From Setoptus koraiensis (lineage: Eukaryota > Arthropoda): a DNA stretch of 64,000 nt. Shown here one piece after another: positions 36,881-49,300 of the stretch; within the stretch, counting starts at the first letter, position 1, and the number at the start of each line of letters is the position of its first letter. Made by a program: the position numbers and the translations under genes. The stretch covers positions 4,588,001-4,652,000 of the forward strand of contig CM106586.1 of the NCBI GenBank assembly GCA_048013815.1, in the 5' to 3' direction. The notes below the pieces were generated by a model that saw nothing but the letters and a program-made list of their open reading frames with translations, was not told where the DNA came from and did no database searches.

Positions 36881-38362
36881 GTCCAATTGACACTGGTCCG
36901 ACCAATGACGCAATAATGCAACCACGATGGCGGCCATTGGTCAAGCAAACGCCAGTTATGCGATAGTGTGTGTGTGCGCAACAGTGTGGCGGCGGTGGTC
37001 AGTGGCGGTTGCGCAATAATCATCGTCAATAACTATACTTGTTGCTCGGGATCTCTCTGTTTGTGTATTCTCTGACACAGTTAGATGTGCCACTACCGGC
37101 GCCATTAACTGCTGACCTTGACAATTAACCGAACAACAACCGGCCCAACTAACGACTAACGGATATGCAGTCGATGGGCTGCAAATTCAATTTAATCACC
37201 CCTCGCTCAATCGCTAATTGTCCGGCGCGTCAATTGTTCACTAGCTACTTTGCCAACACTGGCAAGCTCTCCGTTTCACCTGTTATCACCATTTACTATT
37301 TGCATCTTGCATCATGTAGATTAACTGCCTGCCCCTGCTCCTATTAACCGTGAGCTAACGGGTAATGGGAGCCAGGGGAGAGAGAGGGAGAGAAGAGGAA
37401 ATAGGCTAACGGACACAATCAAGGACAATCGAGAATGTGCGCCTTGTTTTGTTGTTTGTCTGACACACTTATGTCGTCCTTTGCGCCAGTCGCTCCCCGA
37501 CAAGTGCTCCGACAATGACAACAGCTTTTACCTAACGCTATTTCCTCACTTATTTCTGCCACAACTGTTACAGCCGCCAATGCTGCTGCGGCTGCGGCTG
37601 ATGAGCATATTATGTAAATTAGATTGAGTCATCATCAATTAATTAAATGACAAGAGTTCCTTGTGTGGCAACTTTGTCGTCGTCTGCTCTGACCGGCTCA
37701 GCTGACCATTAGCTTTGGTTAGCTCGCTAACGGAGCGCAACTGTTTTTATGTGACGGCATTGGTGGTGCGGTCACTGTTAGTGTCACTGTTAGACTAACA
37801 GTGCCTGTTAGTGTTGTTAACCAGTGTTAACAAACAACAATAAGTTACCTAATAGTTGCTGCGAGTGTTGCGTTTCATCGATTGTGACGCAAGGCGTCAT
37901 TTTTGGCTTTTTCTCTCTGTGTTTGCTTGCTGCTGCTGCTGTCAAGCGGTACAGGTAAGCAAACGTCAATATGCTGACTATCATCATGATAGAATATAAG
38001 ACTAACCTAGTATTAGGTCACTCACTGTGGACAGTTATGCGGTTGCTATTGTCGGCCTGTGTCGACTAGGTGTGTATTTAGTGGTCATTAGTGAGCAGTT
38101 GCCAATTAGCGGCACAACCGGCGCATTTGAACCATGTCATTTTCCGACACACACCTACGTAAGCGTGCAGAGGAAACAAGCAAATAATCGGATCTCTCTC
38201 TCAGTCTCGCTGTTTATTATTAGCCAATGTCGTGATTTGTTTATTTGTGAATGTTGTTTGTATTTCGACCATTTCATCTTGGTCATCGCTCACACACATT
38301 GGCTACCCACAAACAGCCAATCATTGGCATGACGCAACATGTGTGTACACGTTGTCCAACGT

Positions 38363-38422
38363 AATGTTGTCCATTGCAATGTTGTCCATTGCAATGTTGT
38401 CCATTGTAATGTTGTCCATGCC
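38363..38422. repeat. 15-bp tandem repeat (AATGTTGTCCATTGC) x4
   Basis: Four units: two identical, one with a single change and a diverged last one, preceded by a partial unit at about 38350. The period is a multiple of three, which explains ORFs on both strands here. Confidence 0.9.
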
Positions 38423-40192
38423 AGTGCCGGCCAGTTAGTCGACACACAAGCCGATATAGGGACCCACTCATTGGCTAAACATCGGCCGGTTACGCTCCAT
38501 GTGAAATACAGACACAGAGACAAAAATACAGCTAAAAATGGTTGCTCTGCTGGTGCGTTGTTTGGTTAGTTAGCTTGTTAACAAGTAATATCATTAGTGT
38601 GGCGAGACGACAACTCAATTGACAACAGAGTCTAGATGCCTCCAATGGACACTGGCGCATCTCTGTCCGGCGCTCGCCGATAACGCCCGGCTTTGCTCCT
38701 TCTGTGTCCATGCCTAACCTGACCGACCATTTATAACGGCATCGCCACTTCAGGCAAACAACTGACACATTGCATGACACATTACATGTTGATGAACATG
38801 TAATCAACATGTCGTAATCAGTTGGCTCTAGTTAGTGCACGCTGGCTGTGCCGCTGGTGGCCGAGCTCGACACTAAGACGCTCAAATACTAAAATAATCA
38901 CCTCATGGTCACTAACAGCAAACATAATGGAACGCGCATCGAACATCCAGCGTTAGCCACAACAACGGCCAGTTCAACTGTTAACATGTTCCATTGTTGC
39001 GTCATCATCGGCACTAATGGCCGGACGGAGCCCCGGTGCCGACTCGCCGGAAGTCGTCAGTGTGTGTTGCGCCCATTGACTGTCGATGATGTCAGTTAGA
39101 TTATCCAACTTAGATCGCTTATGACGGCCTAGCAACGGGTAACACCGGACGCCATTTTGAAACTTGTCCAGTCCGGCTAGGGTTATCCGATCAAAACGTG
39201 CTGCTCCCAGGTGATGGTGCCCCGAAATTGTTTGTATTTGGATTTGTTTTCAGTTGGAATCGTTCGAATTCGGAACTGTCTGCGTTCGGAGCTGTTTGCA
39301 TCAGCTTGCATGCCAACGGATTTGCCGGTTTGTGTGTCGCGGGTGCTAGCAGTCAATCGGTTCGCTGCGATCCACAATAAACGAGCTGGCGCGAACACAC
39401 GCTCGCAATCAACAAGTGGCTACAAATAACTTACCTGTGAGTTTCACAATTCAAGAACAATACTGGCGCTGTTGTGTTGATCGCATGCTAATTGCATCAT
39501 TTGAATAGAACAACAAATTCTCGATGGCGCTGGCTACTTGAGGGCTTCGGTTTGCCGGCTTGCTCTTGTTCACTTTGTGTTTACTTTGTTAGTTTTGTTG
39601 CTGTTTCGTGTTGATTTGTGTTGCCGCTAAACAGTTATCATGAAACAATAAATATGAGTTTATCTTTGGTGGTGCTTGTTATCGTTGCTGTATTAACCGT
39701 TAGGTTGCCGATTAAAAGGACAGATATGCCAAATACGTAAAATACGTTAACATTTCACCTGCTAACGTGTAGCATTTATGCGTTGTGCGATGCGCCAGGT
39801 AAATGAACAACTTTTTGGCTGTAATTGGTCTTCTTAGACTAAAACTGTATTAGTTACTGTAATGACTGTACTGTTACTACTAATGACGGCATATTTGCGA
39901 GACTCACATTTGCGCCGGCCACTCACAACAATCCTCGATGCTTCGACACGCTGACCGTTCGAACAGTCGCACAACGGCAAGCTCGAAAACTAACGGTTAC
40001 AATTGGCGCGCTTAGGCTCCGCCTCGATTATTTTCGAAATCATCGCTGCCAGACCATCCATGTGACAAGTGTACGGCGGCGGTGTGGTCACGGTCTGGCA
40101 AGACAGCCACTAGCGGTCAGTCCAGCGAGAGAGAGAAAGGGGGGATCTGAGCGCCAGATTCCGACGACGACGTCGACGACGACAACAACGAT

Positions 40193-40250
40193 GAGAAATA
40201 AAAAGAAAGAGAGAGAAAAAAGACGGCAGACAAAAAAGAGAAAAAAAAGC
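40193..40250 (+). repeat. Polypurine tract
   Basis: About 58 bp almost entirely A and G (AAAAAGAAAGAGAGAGAAAA and similar), broken by few pyrimidines. Confidence 0.8.
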
Positions 40251-42409
40251 GAATCACTTAAAATTGTATGCGCATAGTAATCAAGTAAATAATGAATCGT
40301 TGATGTTCCCTGGCCACGGTGACCATAATGACGAAAAGTTATATCATGGTCGCCTGGTCTGGCATGACCAGTCAGCATACATGTGTTGTTTGCAAACAAT
40401 CAACAATTAGATTAATTCTCTCTCAAGCGCCACCTTGGTGGACAAAAATAAAATGCATCCGCAAGCTCGATATATTTATCAATAACTAACGATTCACTCG
40501 AAGCAACTGTCGATGGATGCCATAATCTAATCTTGGCCTTATGATGACTGTCATGTAATGTGTGATGGACATTAATTAGTTGTAAGTAACACAATGCAAG
40601 TGTCTCAACAATATTGGTAATAACGGTAATGATCATTGCGGCCGGAGCACATATGCCAAAGAACAAATAGGTCCGTCGGAATCATTTTCCATGTCATGTT
40701 CTGCGCTGCTGAGTCGCTGCGGCCTCAACAACTCGACACGACGCTGACAATAGCAACAATCACATTTGGCCAGGCTGTGTTTATTATGTAATCACCTAAA
40801 CATGTACATGTGGTAGTTGGTATTGCGTAACTATGTTCGCATCAGCGCCATACTATGGCAGCCATAGGAGCCGCTAGAGCGAGTTGCCCTGAATGTCAGT
40901 TGCTAATGGTGTCCTTGGCAATGATCATTAGGATCACACAAACACAACTATTCTTTTGTAGTTACTATTTGTTGTTATCTAACAAATTGTAACTGTAATG
41001 GTCAAAACTGTAATGGAACGATTGAATTGATATGATGAATTCAATTGTCGTCATCATCATGGTGATGTCATGACGTGAGCTAACAAGCGCCGACAAAAAA
41101 CAACAGCGCCGATTGTTTGATGTAATGATGATGAATTGTATGTATAGTAATCATGATGATGATAATCATATTGAATTCACTAGTTTACAACGGGAACACA
41201 CACAAACATGCTGACAGAGATGATCTGTTTGGTATCGCACACAAACAAATCAAACACACTGGTGTTCCTGAAATACTATTGTTGCTATTGACCAGATGAA
41301 ATGGTTCACTGGTCAAATGTTGATATCATCATGTCATGTCATGAATAAAGACTCTGTCTATTAGCTGTTGTGCGCGTCTCACAACAACGACAACAACGAC
41401 GACGCAACAATAGCAATGATATTTGTGTGTTGACCCTGTCCACTAATAAAAATAATATAATAATACGACTACAACGTAACTGTAACGGTGGTGATGGTCT
41501 CATTTTCGTGCCTCGTCAGTTGGTGTTAACAACAGGTTGAGCAAGCATAAACAAACACACAACGGACACTCACCCAAAGAGCCTTAGCTTTGCTGATTCA
41601 ACAGTTGCACCGTTATTAGGTGTGCTCCGGTTGCCTGGGTTACGCATACGTTGGCTTATTCAATTACATATGTACATCTACTTATTATTAGTATGTATGT
41701 AGTTAGTGTGCACATGAAAAGTCCAATTGTCCAGTTGATTGTTGCCAATTCTTTTGATTAACTTCAAATGGTCAACGACACACTACAGCAACAACACTAC
41801 AGTAAATTGATTTCATCACTGTGGCCTGTCTTGACGACGACGACGACGACAACTAAATAAAACTGAATAATCAGCGCGACGCCATTAGGAGAAAAACGAA
41901 ACTGGAACAAGTGAGCCCGTTCACTTGTCTTCTGATGAATCTGTGTCGTCGGTTGTGTGTGTGTGCGTGTGTGTGTGAGCAGCGGCAGCAACGAACAGGA
42001 AGTTGCTAGAAAGTTGCAATCGGATCACTGTGGAATTAAACACACGACTCCATTTCAAGGATACCCGGCGATCTTGGTGAAGAACGCGACACAAGCGAGC
42101 TACAATCCTCCGTTTTCACAATGAACACAAACAATGATTGTCCGTCGATCACAAGCATTTTGCAAACGCCAAGCCCGCAGAGTTTTTGTACGTTGGCGGT
42201 GGAATGATTTTTTGCTAGCGATTGTATGTGTGCTATACCGGCACTAACTACACTGCATACCTTATAAACTAATGCTAATTATAATAGACAACCGACAGCA
42301 CGCTGCCGAGACGCCAAGGATACAAATGACATCATTGCAGCCATTCAAGGGCCTACAGTCGACACTGTCATGTGGGCTACATGATGTAGCCAATGAGGTG
42401 AATGGCTAT

Positions 42410-42446
42410 CAATGCAGATCACCTGAAAATTAGGTGATCTGCATTG
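42410..42446. repeat. Perfect 15-bp inverted repeat
   Basis: Arms CAATGCAGATCACCT (42410-42424) and AGGTGATCTGCATTG (42432-42446) with loop GAAAATT. Each arm carries the CACCT/AGGTG core. A second perfect foldback, GGCTACAT-G-ATGTAGCC, lies 20 bp upstream at about 42374-42390. Confidence 0.9.
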
Positions 42447-42609
42447 TCGTGATGCGTTGCGTAATGTCGACAAGCCCCAAATTGAGCCACTTTGCAGATA
42501 TTAGTGCGCTCATCTGGAGGCTCTCGCGTTAGCAGTTTTGGTGCAATTGAGTTAGATGCGCGTGCGTCTGCTGGTCAGACTATTGCAGCCTGTACTTCAC
42601 CGATACGAT

Positions 42610-43159
42610 CCACTGTACTGTATAAATAAAAAATCTGCTGTTTATATACAAAATATATTGTAAACAACCAACTGTACAATACAGAAGATTATAGATACCA
42701 ACTGTATGCTAGCAACGGACTGTATGTAAACAACGGACTATATACGGCACTATTCTCGGAATTGTTTGTCAGACAAGACGTTTGTCAGATATCAGACTCA
42801 CTGTACAAACTCCATATCCGATACAGTTGCTTCTACGGCCCCTACAAGCGAAAGTCTCGCGCTGCTAAGTAACTGCTAATTAGCGAGCCCGTGCCATCAG
42901 CACTACAGTTTGGGATTGCAGCAACTTTCATTATCTAGGATAATTTATCCGCAAATATACAGTAAATCTGTTTATCTACAGCCCTACAAGCAATAGTGAT
43001 CCTCAGCAAGCATCAAATCTAACATACAATTCAGATTCAACATACAAGTAGCAATTCTCTGCTGCTCAAGAGAATTCACTGGACAAATCCGGCACTTCGT
43101 CGATATCAATTAATCAATATCGACGGGTATATTGTGACCACAAATCGAGCACATTGGTC
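42610..43159 (+). promoter_or_regulatory. Putative core promoter and 5' leader of the membrane-protein gene
   Basis: TATAAATA at about 42621 in CTGTATAAATAAAA, about 540 bp before the ATG at 43160. The leader contains degenerate CAAC.GACTGTAT repeats (42668-42760) and a 9-bp stem-loop (CGTCGATAT 43098-43106 / ATATCGACG 43117-43125) shortly before the start codon. The start site is a guess. Confidence 0.35.
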
Positions 43160-44184
43160 ATGTTCAAGCCATCGCTGAAGAGCTCGAACAATCTCAAAGG
43201 AGATTCGCCCTCGTTCGTGGCCTCCGTATCCAAGAGTCTGCCAAAAATTGGTCATCCCGACAAAGGTAGGTCCTCTCATACCCACTCATCAAGCCCACTC
43301 ATTTATTCTAGCGACAGCAGCATTGATCTTATCTAATTTTGTCAAATCTGTCTATTTTATCTTGTCAAATTATGTAATATTATATAATTTCCTTCACAGC
43401 AGGCTCCACTTACATCGTGCTGAAAGATGATCCGCCTTACAACAAGCCAGAACAGCGAACCAACGATGGCAGCAACAGTAAAAGGGCCAAATGTTGCACT
43501 AACTGTCTCAAGGCATTTATAATACTTTGTTGGGGATTTCTAATTGGATTCTTCCTGATAGGTGCCTATTTGAGAGTTTGTCGTCGTAGTACAGCCAGCA
43601 GCACTTCGAAATTGTATCAGGGCTCGAGACTTTACTCTTTTTTCATCACTTATGAAGAGAGGCCGCTTGTTCCAAACAATTTCGACTCAATTCTCAATCA
43701 TAATGCGTCCTCGGAACTCAACGGCGGCACCGGCGACTATCATGTCCAGGAGGACGAAGAGGAAACGATTGCCGCAATCAGGTACAGTCAGCTAACCTTG
43801 GAACAATATCAACCGTTATACGCTGTGAGCGACCCTACAAATTCATCGAAAATCAATGGGTGGTTCTATCATTTTTTAAATTCATTGCGCTCGAGAGAGA
43901 TGGAAACATCGGAGCAAGACAACCACAAAAATAATTTAATCAAGGTGTGGACTTACGCCTTGAATCAGGCTGCCGACACTGATCAATTGGCAACAACAAC
44001 AGTGGCAGACAATAGCTCGGAGAGCCAGATCAACAACGATGAGACAAAACAGAAGCAACATGGACAACTAGATAGTTCAAGTCAAGAGTCGCCCAATGAA
44101 TACAATTCAACCGATGATGCGACAACAACAAACAAGAACAATCAATCCGCTTCAATGGTGATGCAGCATGTTGCATGCTGCTAA
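43160..44184 (+). CDS. Unknown single-pass membrane protein (two exons)
   Basis: Exon 1 43160-43265 and exon 2 43400-44184 (phase 1; donor GTAGGT, acceptor TTCACAG), 296 aa. I start at the ATG (MFKPSLKSS). Residues 1-68 are polar and basic and end in KRAKCCTNCLK. A single membrane span follows at about 69-90 (AFIILCWGFLIGFFLIGAYL), then RVCRR. The rest is hydrophilic with NxS/T sequons, an acidic patch, NSLRSREMETSEQD and an S/N/T/Q-rich tail ending in CC. Cysteines next to the span could be lipidated. Topology is ambiguous, with positive charge on both sides. No family recognised. It sits alone at the right of the 12-kb gene-poor interval. Confidence 0.65.
43266..43402 (+). other. Intron with NAGNAG acceptor
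   Basis: Donor GTAGGT at 43266; two in-frame acceptors in CACAGCAG (exon start 43400 or 43403) would include or skip a single Ala codon. Confidence 0.6.
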
Positions 44185-45800
44185 TGAGAAACCAATTAAG
44201 GAAACCAAAGCAAACGAAATCTAATGACATGACTACAAATTAGTCTAGTTTGTGCGATGATTATGTAATGTCAGCTATTTACTCAATTCTCACCACCAGT
44301 TTGAATAGCTGACGGTAGCTCAGACGCACTTTCATACTCATGTGCTCTCTATATACGTTATAATTTGATTTTATGGACAATAGATGACACTTTGATCTCA
44401 CGATTGACTAACAAGTTGGCAGCAAAAGACACACCTGACAACAGCATTCAAATACTCATGTCGCAAACATAAATACTAGAATATACTAGAATATGAAAAA
44501 ACAAAAACAAAAATAAATAGACTGCTAATGATTGCCGATGTTGTTGTTGTTGTTGTTGTTTTCAACGTAATGTTTTTGTTGATCTGGGGTCATGTTGCAT
44601 TACGTCACAGAGTGACAAGATCAACCATTTTAAACACCATCAAAGTTATGTCATGGCTGCTCCACACAGCGTATCACTGTGAAAACTGGCGCATGAAAAC
44701 TACACAAGTGACGAACAACGACAACTGGCCCTTTAACATATTGCAAGTTAGTTGGCATACGAATTGCATAATTAACAAGTGCTAAGAACAACAAGTTTGC
44801 ATTGTGTGCCCACCGAGAGAATCCGCCACGTTCTAATAATAGCTGGATATTCTCTTGGTGATTTTAGTGTAGTAGTAGTGGTAGTAGTGGAGAGACCATG
44901 ACAACAACAATAGCAGAATCGCACCACTGAAAAGCACAGTCAGTGGCTCCCCCGCGCGGCCAGGTGAGCAAGTTGCAGTTGCACAACATTGCATCATGTT
45001 TATCAGTTGTTGTTTTTAACGCAATGTTGTTGTTGCTGATATATTTAGAAGTACAGAACGGATAGGTGCTTATTAACTGGCATAACTGCATGTGACAAGT
45101 GTGCTCATATGAGCAAATGTATATTTGCAAACAATAAGGCTAACAAGGATATTTATTGCGATTTATTTTATTGTCTAACTATCGGTCGTTGATTGTTTGA
45201 CTAACTCATTGTGACTCACGAGCCAACTATGGTCTATGTGCGCTTGCAAATTGCGTTGCTCACTGCGAGGAAGAGAGAGAGCGAGAGATAATAAAGGGGA
45301 GCAGATTCGATTCGCTAATTAGTGTTGATGCAATAACATTTGTAGGACAGTGTGAGTTCTTCTCACTCCTTCGTCGATTCAATCGTCGTCTAGAGGTCTA
45401 GTCACCGCGCCCACAATACACAGTCACAGCTTCGTATTTGGTAGAAACTATCCAATGACGACAAAATTATCATCACACACTTAAACATACACAGCCGAAA
45501 TAGCTGAGGTCCCCAATACGCTGCTACTATCTTCAGTGACAGTTGAGAGGCGAAAAGGAAGGGAACTGGGCGCGAATTGTTGCTACGGGACCAGTGGGCA
45601 AGTAGGCTCGCAGAGGATTCGTTTGGTGCCCCACATATAGACTGCACTGCATAAACTGCTGTTAGGGTACTGTTATGTCTGGATAGCGCAGACAAGTGAA
45701 TCCGTCTATTAGTGGAGCACTTACACAATCAACAAACAAGAGATAATAGTGTCGAAATGCTCGCAGAGAGCTGCTGCTGTCGCTGTTGTTGCTGCTGCTG
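44185..45800. other. 3' UTR and intergenic sequence before the gap
   Basis: AATAAA near 44510 after the membrane-protein gene, a GTT microsatellite near 44538, CACCTG at about 44433 and CAGGTG at 44961. The left edge of the gap is a GCT/TGC repeat. No gene recognised in these 1.6 kb. Confidence 0.5.
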
Positions 45801-46300
45801 NNNNNNNNNNNNNNNNNNNNNNNNNNNNNNNNNNNNNNNNNNNNNNNNNNNNNNNNNNNNNNNNNNNNNNNNNNNNNNNNNNNNNNNNNNNNNNNNNNNN
45901 NNNNNNNNNNNNNNNNNNNNNNNNNNNNNNNNNNNNNNNNNNNNNNNNNNNNNNNNNNNNNNNNNNNNNNNNNNNNNNNNNNNNNNNNNNNNNNNNNNNN
46001 NNNNNNNNNNNNNNNNNNNNNNNNNNNNNNNNNNNNNNNNNNNNNNNNNNNNNNNNNNNNNNNNNNNNNNNNNNNNNNNNNNNNNNNNNNNNNNNNNNNN
46101 NNNNNNNNNNNNNNNNNNNNNNNNNNNNNNNNNNNNNNNNNNNNNNNNNNNNNNNNNNNNNNNNNNNNNNNNNNNNNNNNNNNNNNNNNNNNNNNNNNNN
46201 NNNNNNNNNNNNNNNNNNNNNNNNNNNNNNNNNNNNNNNNNNNNNNNNNNNNNNNNNNNNNNNNNNNNNNNNNNNNNNNNNNNNNNNNNNNNNNNNNNNN
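45801..46300. other. Assembly gap (500 N)
   Basis: Exactly 500 N, the round number used for gaps of unknown or estimated size, starting inside a (GCT)n run. ORFs crossing it are artefacts. The missing 5' exon(s) of ZFYVE1 may lie here. Confidence 0.98.
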
Positions 46301-46392
46301 AATATTATATTAAGGACACATTACTTATATTATAATATATACAAATACAACCTAATAGATCTCATTCGAAAGATCTGTCTCTATCCGAACAA

Positions 46393-49300
46393 ATGGAGGA
46401 TCAAGAGGAGGAGACGCCAAGAAAATCATTTTTGCTCATTGATGAACATGAGCTCATGCAAATTAATTCAGCAGAGGACTTTGCTCTGAAACTTGGATGC
46501 TCGCCAACAACTATAGCTAAGGTTGTGTCAATATTTGGTTCAATAGGGCATGGTAAGTAAAACATGAAGATCAACAGCACATTCTTTGATTATTGCATCA
46601 TCAACGTGCATGTTAACTGATCACAATATGAAATTCTAACTCTTATTTCACACTTTTGTTTGATAACTAGGAAAGTCATATACGCTAAATCATACCTTCT
46701 TCAACAGTGAGGATGTCTTTGAGACTTCATCGACACAAGATTCTTGCACTATTGGCATTTGGGCCGCTTATGATACAAAAAGAAAAGTCATCACGATTGA
46801 CACTGAGGGCCTACTTGGAGTATCAAGTAATTGTCAGCGCCGCACACGATTACTACTGAAAGTATTGGCTATTACAGATATCGTTATATATCGTACAAGA
46901 TCTGAGAGATTGGAAGATAACTTGTTTACATTCTTAGGAGATGCATCAAGAGTTTATATACAGCATTTCTCTAAGGAATTACGCAATGCATTCCAGAAAA
47001 TGCCCGGGAATTCTACAGGTTATACATTGTCTGATCTTGGTCCAGTTGTGATCATATTTCACGAAACAAGAGATACTGAACCATTGACTGCAGATTCTGG
47101 TCAAACGCGAGAGAGTATTATCAGAAAGCGCTTCACTACGTTGGGTCTTACAACAGAAGCCTTCTCAGCGATTGAATATGTTGGCATACAAACCCCAACG
47201 CGGCCAACGAATTTTGATCAGCTAAAGCAATGCATCAAGAGACAGATCAAAAATTCATCTGTTCGTACAGCAAGACCAATAGCAGTAATATATACGACCA
47301 TCAAACTATTAAATGAAAAATTCAATGGGGATATTGAGAAGACAGTACCATCGATGTTTCCCAATCAATATTTAACCTGTTCCACAGTGTGTCTTTCATG
47401 CAAGTAAGTATCTAGCTCTATCTTAGAATCCACGGAGCTTCTATTAATATCAATGTGCATCTACAAATCTAACATCCTACTCAAATTTTCGCTTTTAAAA
47501 TTTCTAGTGCCCGTTGCATCAATTCCATGAATCATCACCGAGACGGCAAAGGACACGAGACAGATGCCAAGTGCAAGTACCAACATCAATTTAACAATCA
47601 CATATTACATTGTAGGGCTTGTTATGAACGAGGCGACGATGTAATAGTTACACCCAAAACATGCTCGTCTAACGAGTCTCCATGGCTCGGTCTAGCCAAA
47701 TATGCCTGGGCTGGTTACGTATTAGAGTGCTCAAGATGTGGCGTCATATACAGAAGTCGTCAGTATTGGTTCGGCAACAAAGACACTTGGGATTCAGCTG
47801 TCAGGACTGATATCAGACATGTTTGGCCAGGAGTAAGTATTTCTCATTATATTATTCAAACGTCGCACTCTTACAATCATGTGATATGGTGGTTGTTGTA
47901 TCAGAGGAGTTTATCACCAGAGAACGCCTCTACTGCCACTGCTTTAGATCGCCTTTTTTGTCTTATCAGAGGAGACTACGAGCTATATTATATGCGACTT
48001 TACGTGATTTTGTTCGTTTCCGCAATTGAAAATTCCCAAAGAATGTTAAAATCTCCATGGGTAATTGTTAAATACAATGGGCTTATGTCTGCGACTCATT
48101 ATTACTCAATATTGGATCGTAATGCTCGCAGTTTTCCAATTCTCGATCACAACTCAAATGCTGCGAGTTTGTATTGTCAGCTCATAAAATTTTTTGACGT
48201 AAAACTGTCTGACTGTATAAAGTATTGCTCTACGTTCAGTCGAGTATATAACTAGTATTCGACAGTAAATCTTGAAAACAAAACAAACAGATAATAACAT
48301 GTGTGGTTAACCCTTTCTATACTTAGGAAGTATCTAAGCAGCTGCTGACAGAACCTTCAAGGCTAACCACTAGAACTTGTCGCTTAAGCAACTGTCAAAA
48401 CTACCAATATATTACCTCGCAAACAACTGCACACCATAACTGCTATTGGTATTGAAAGAAAAAGGGAAGAGAAGAATGACAGTTAGGCGCATAATCAAGC
48501 ATTATTATCTGAAACTAATTTAGTTATAACATTCGTGCGAATGTCAATATGTTTTCTGTTCGATAGAAAGTTATTCATGATGATTATAATTCTTGATTTT
48601 TTTCCTTTCTCTAAATTTGCTATCATCAGGAACTGAACAGGATGCAGGCTTCCCAGAATGCTGCTCAAAGAGTTTTGGATAGTGTCAACTATTTAACGGA
48701 GACAGTCACTAATATAAGCGCTAAACCGACTAAAATGGTTTCTGAATGGGTAGCCGATCAAATCGCACCCACTTATTGGATACCTAACTCTCGTATACTA
48801 CACTGCGCTTTGTGTGGTAATGAATTTGGTCAACTAGATCAAAAACATCATTGTCGTTTATGTGGAAATGGTTTATGTAGTACCTGCTCTAGTAAATCAA
48901 AGCCTGTTCCCGAACGCGGTTGGGGAGAAACAAGTGTCAGAGTCTGTGATAGATGTTATGAGCGTTCGGATCATTTGGCAACGCTCACCTCATTACCACC
49001 TTTACCACCCCAATCTACTATGCATAATCCGATCAATCAAAATCATGTCACCAATAATTGTTATAATAATGACGAAAGTTCACTGATTGCAATCAGCAAC
49101 AACAGTCACATTGATAATATAGCCTCTTCCCATCTACAGCAGCATCATATTACATCACCAACATCTTTCACTAATGCCAGTACCAAGAAGGACAAAAATA
49201 CAAAACCAATCCCCATAGTGTCATCATCTTCGAATTCATCATCAAACAACAATAGCTCCAATGATTACAATATTAATCAACAGTTTAATAATCACTCGTC

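Larger units (their letters stand above)
36881..42609. other. Non-coding stretch, part of the 12-kb desert
   Basis: No convincing ORF. Contains a 15-bp tandem repeat (38363-38422), short hairpins (38781-38804, 42374-42390, 42410-42446), a GAC run (40165-40180), a polypurine tract (40193-40250), GAC and GT microsatellites (41836-41852, 41955-41980) and CACCTG/CAGGTG at 37277, 39208, 39756 and 42420. Probably regulatory sequence or intron of a flanking gene. Confidence 0.5.

Noticed and set aside
36519-37029. ORFs through the CTGCCG repeat (Leu-Pro, Gly-Ser, poly-Ala)
   Set aside because: A pure hexamer has no stops in any frame, so the open frames carry no evidence of coding.
31198-38422. CRISPR-like interpretation of the short tandem arrays
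   Set aside because: Units are directly adjacent without unique spacers and the genome is eukaryotic.
45712-46489. Long ORFs spanning the N block
   Set aside because: The middle is 500 N; the frames are an artefact of gap translation.
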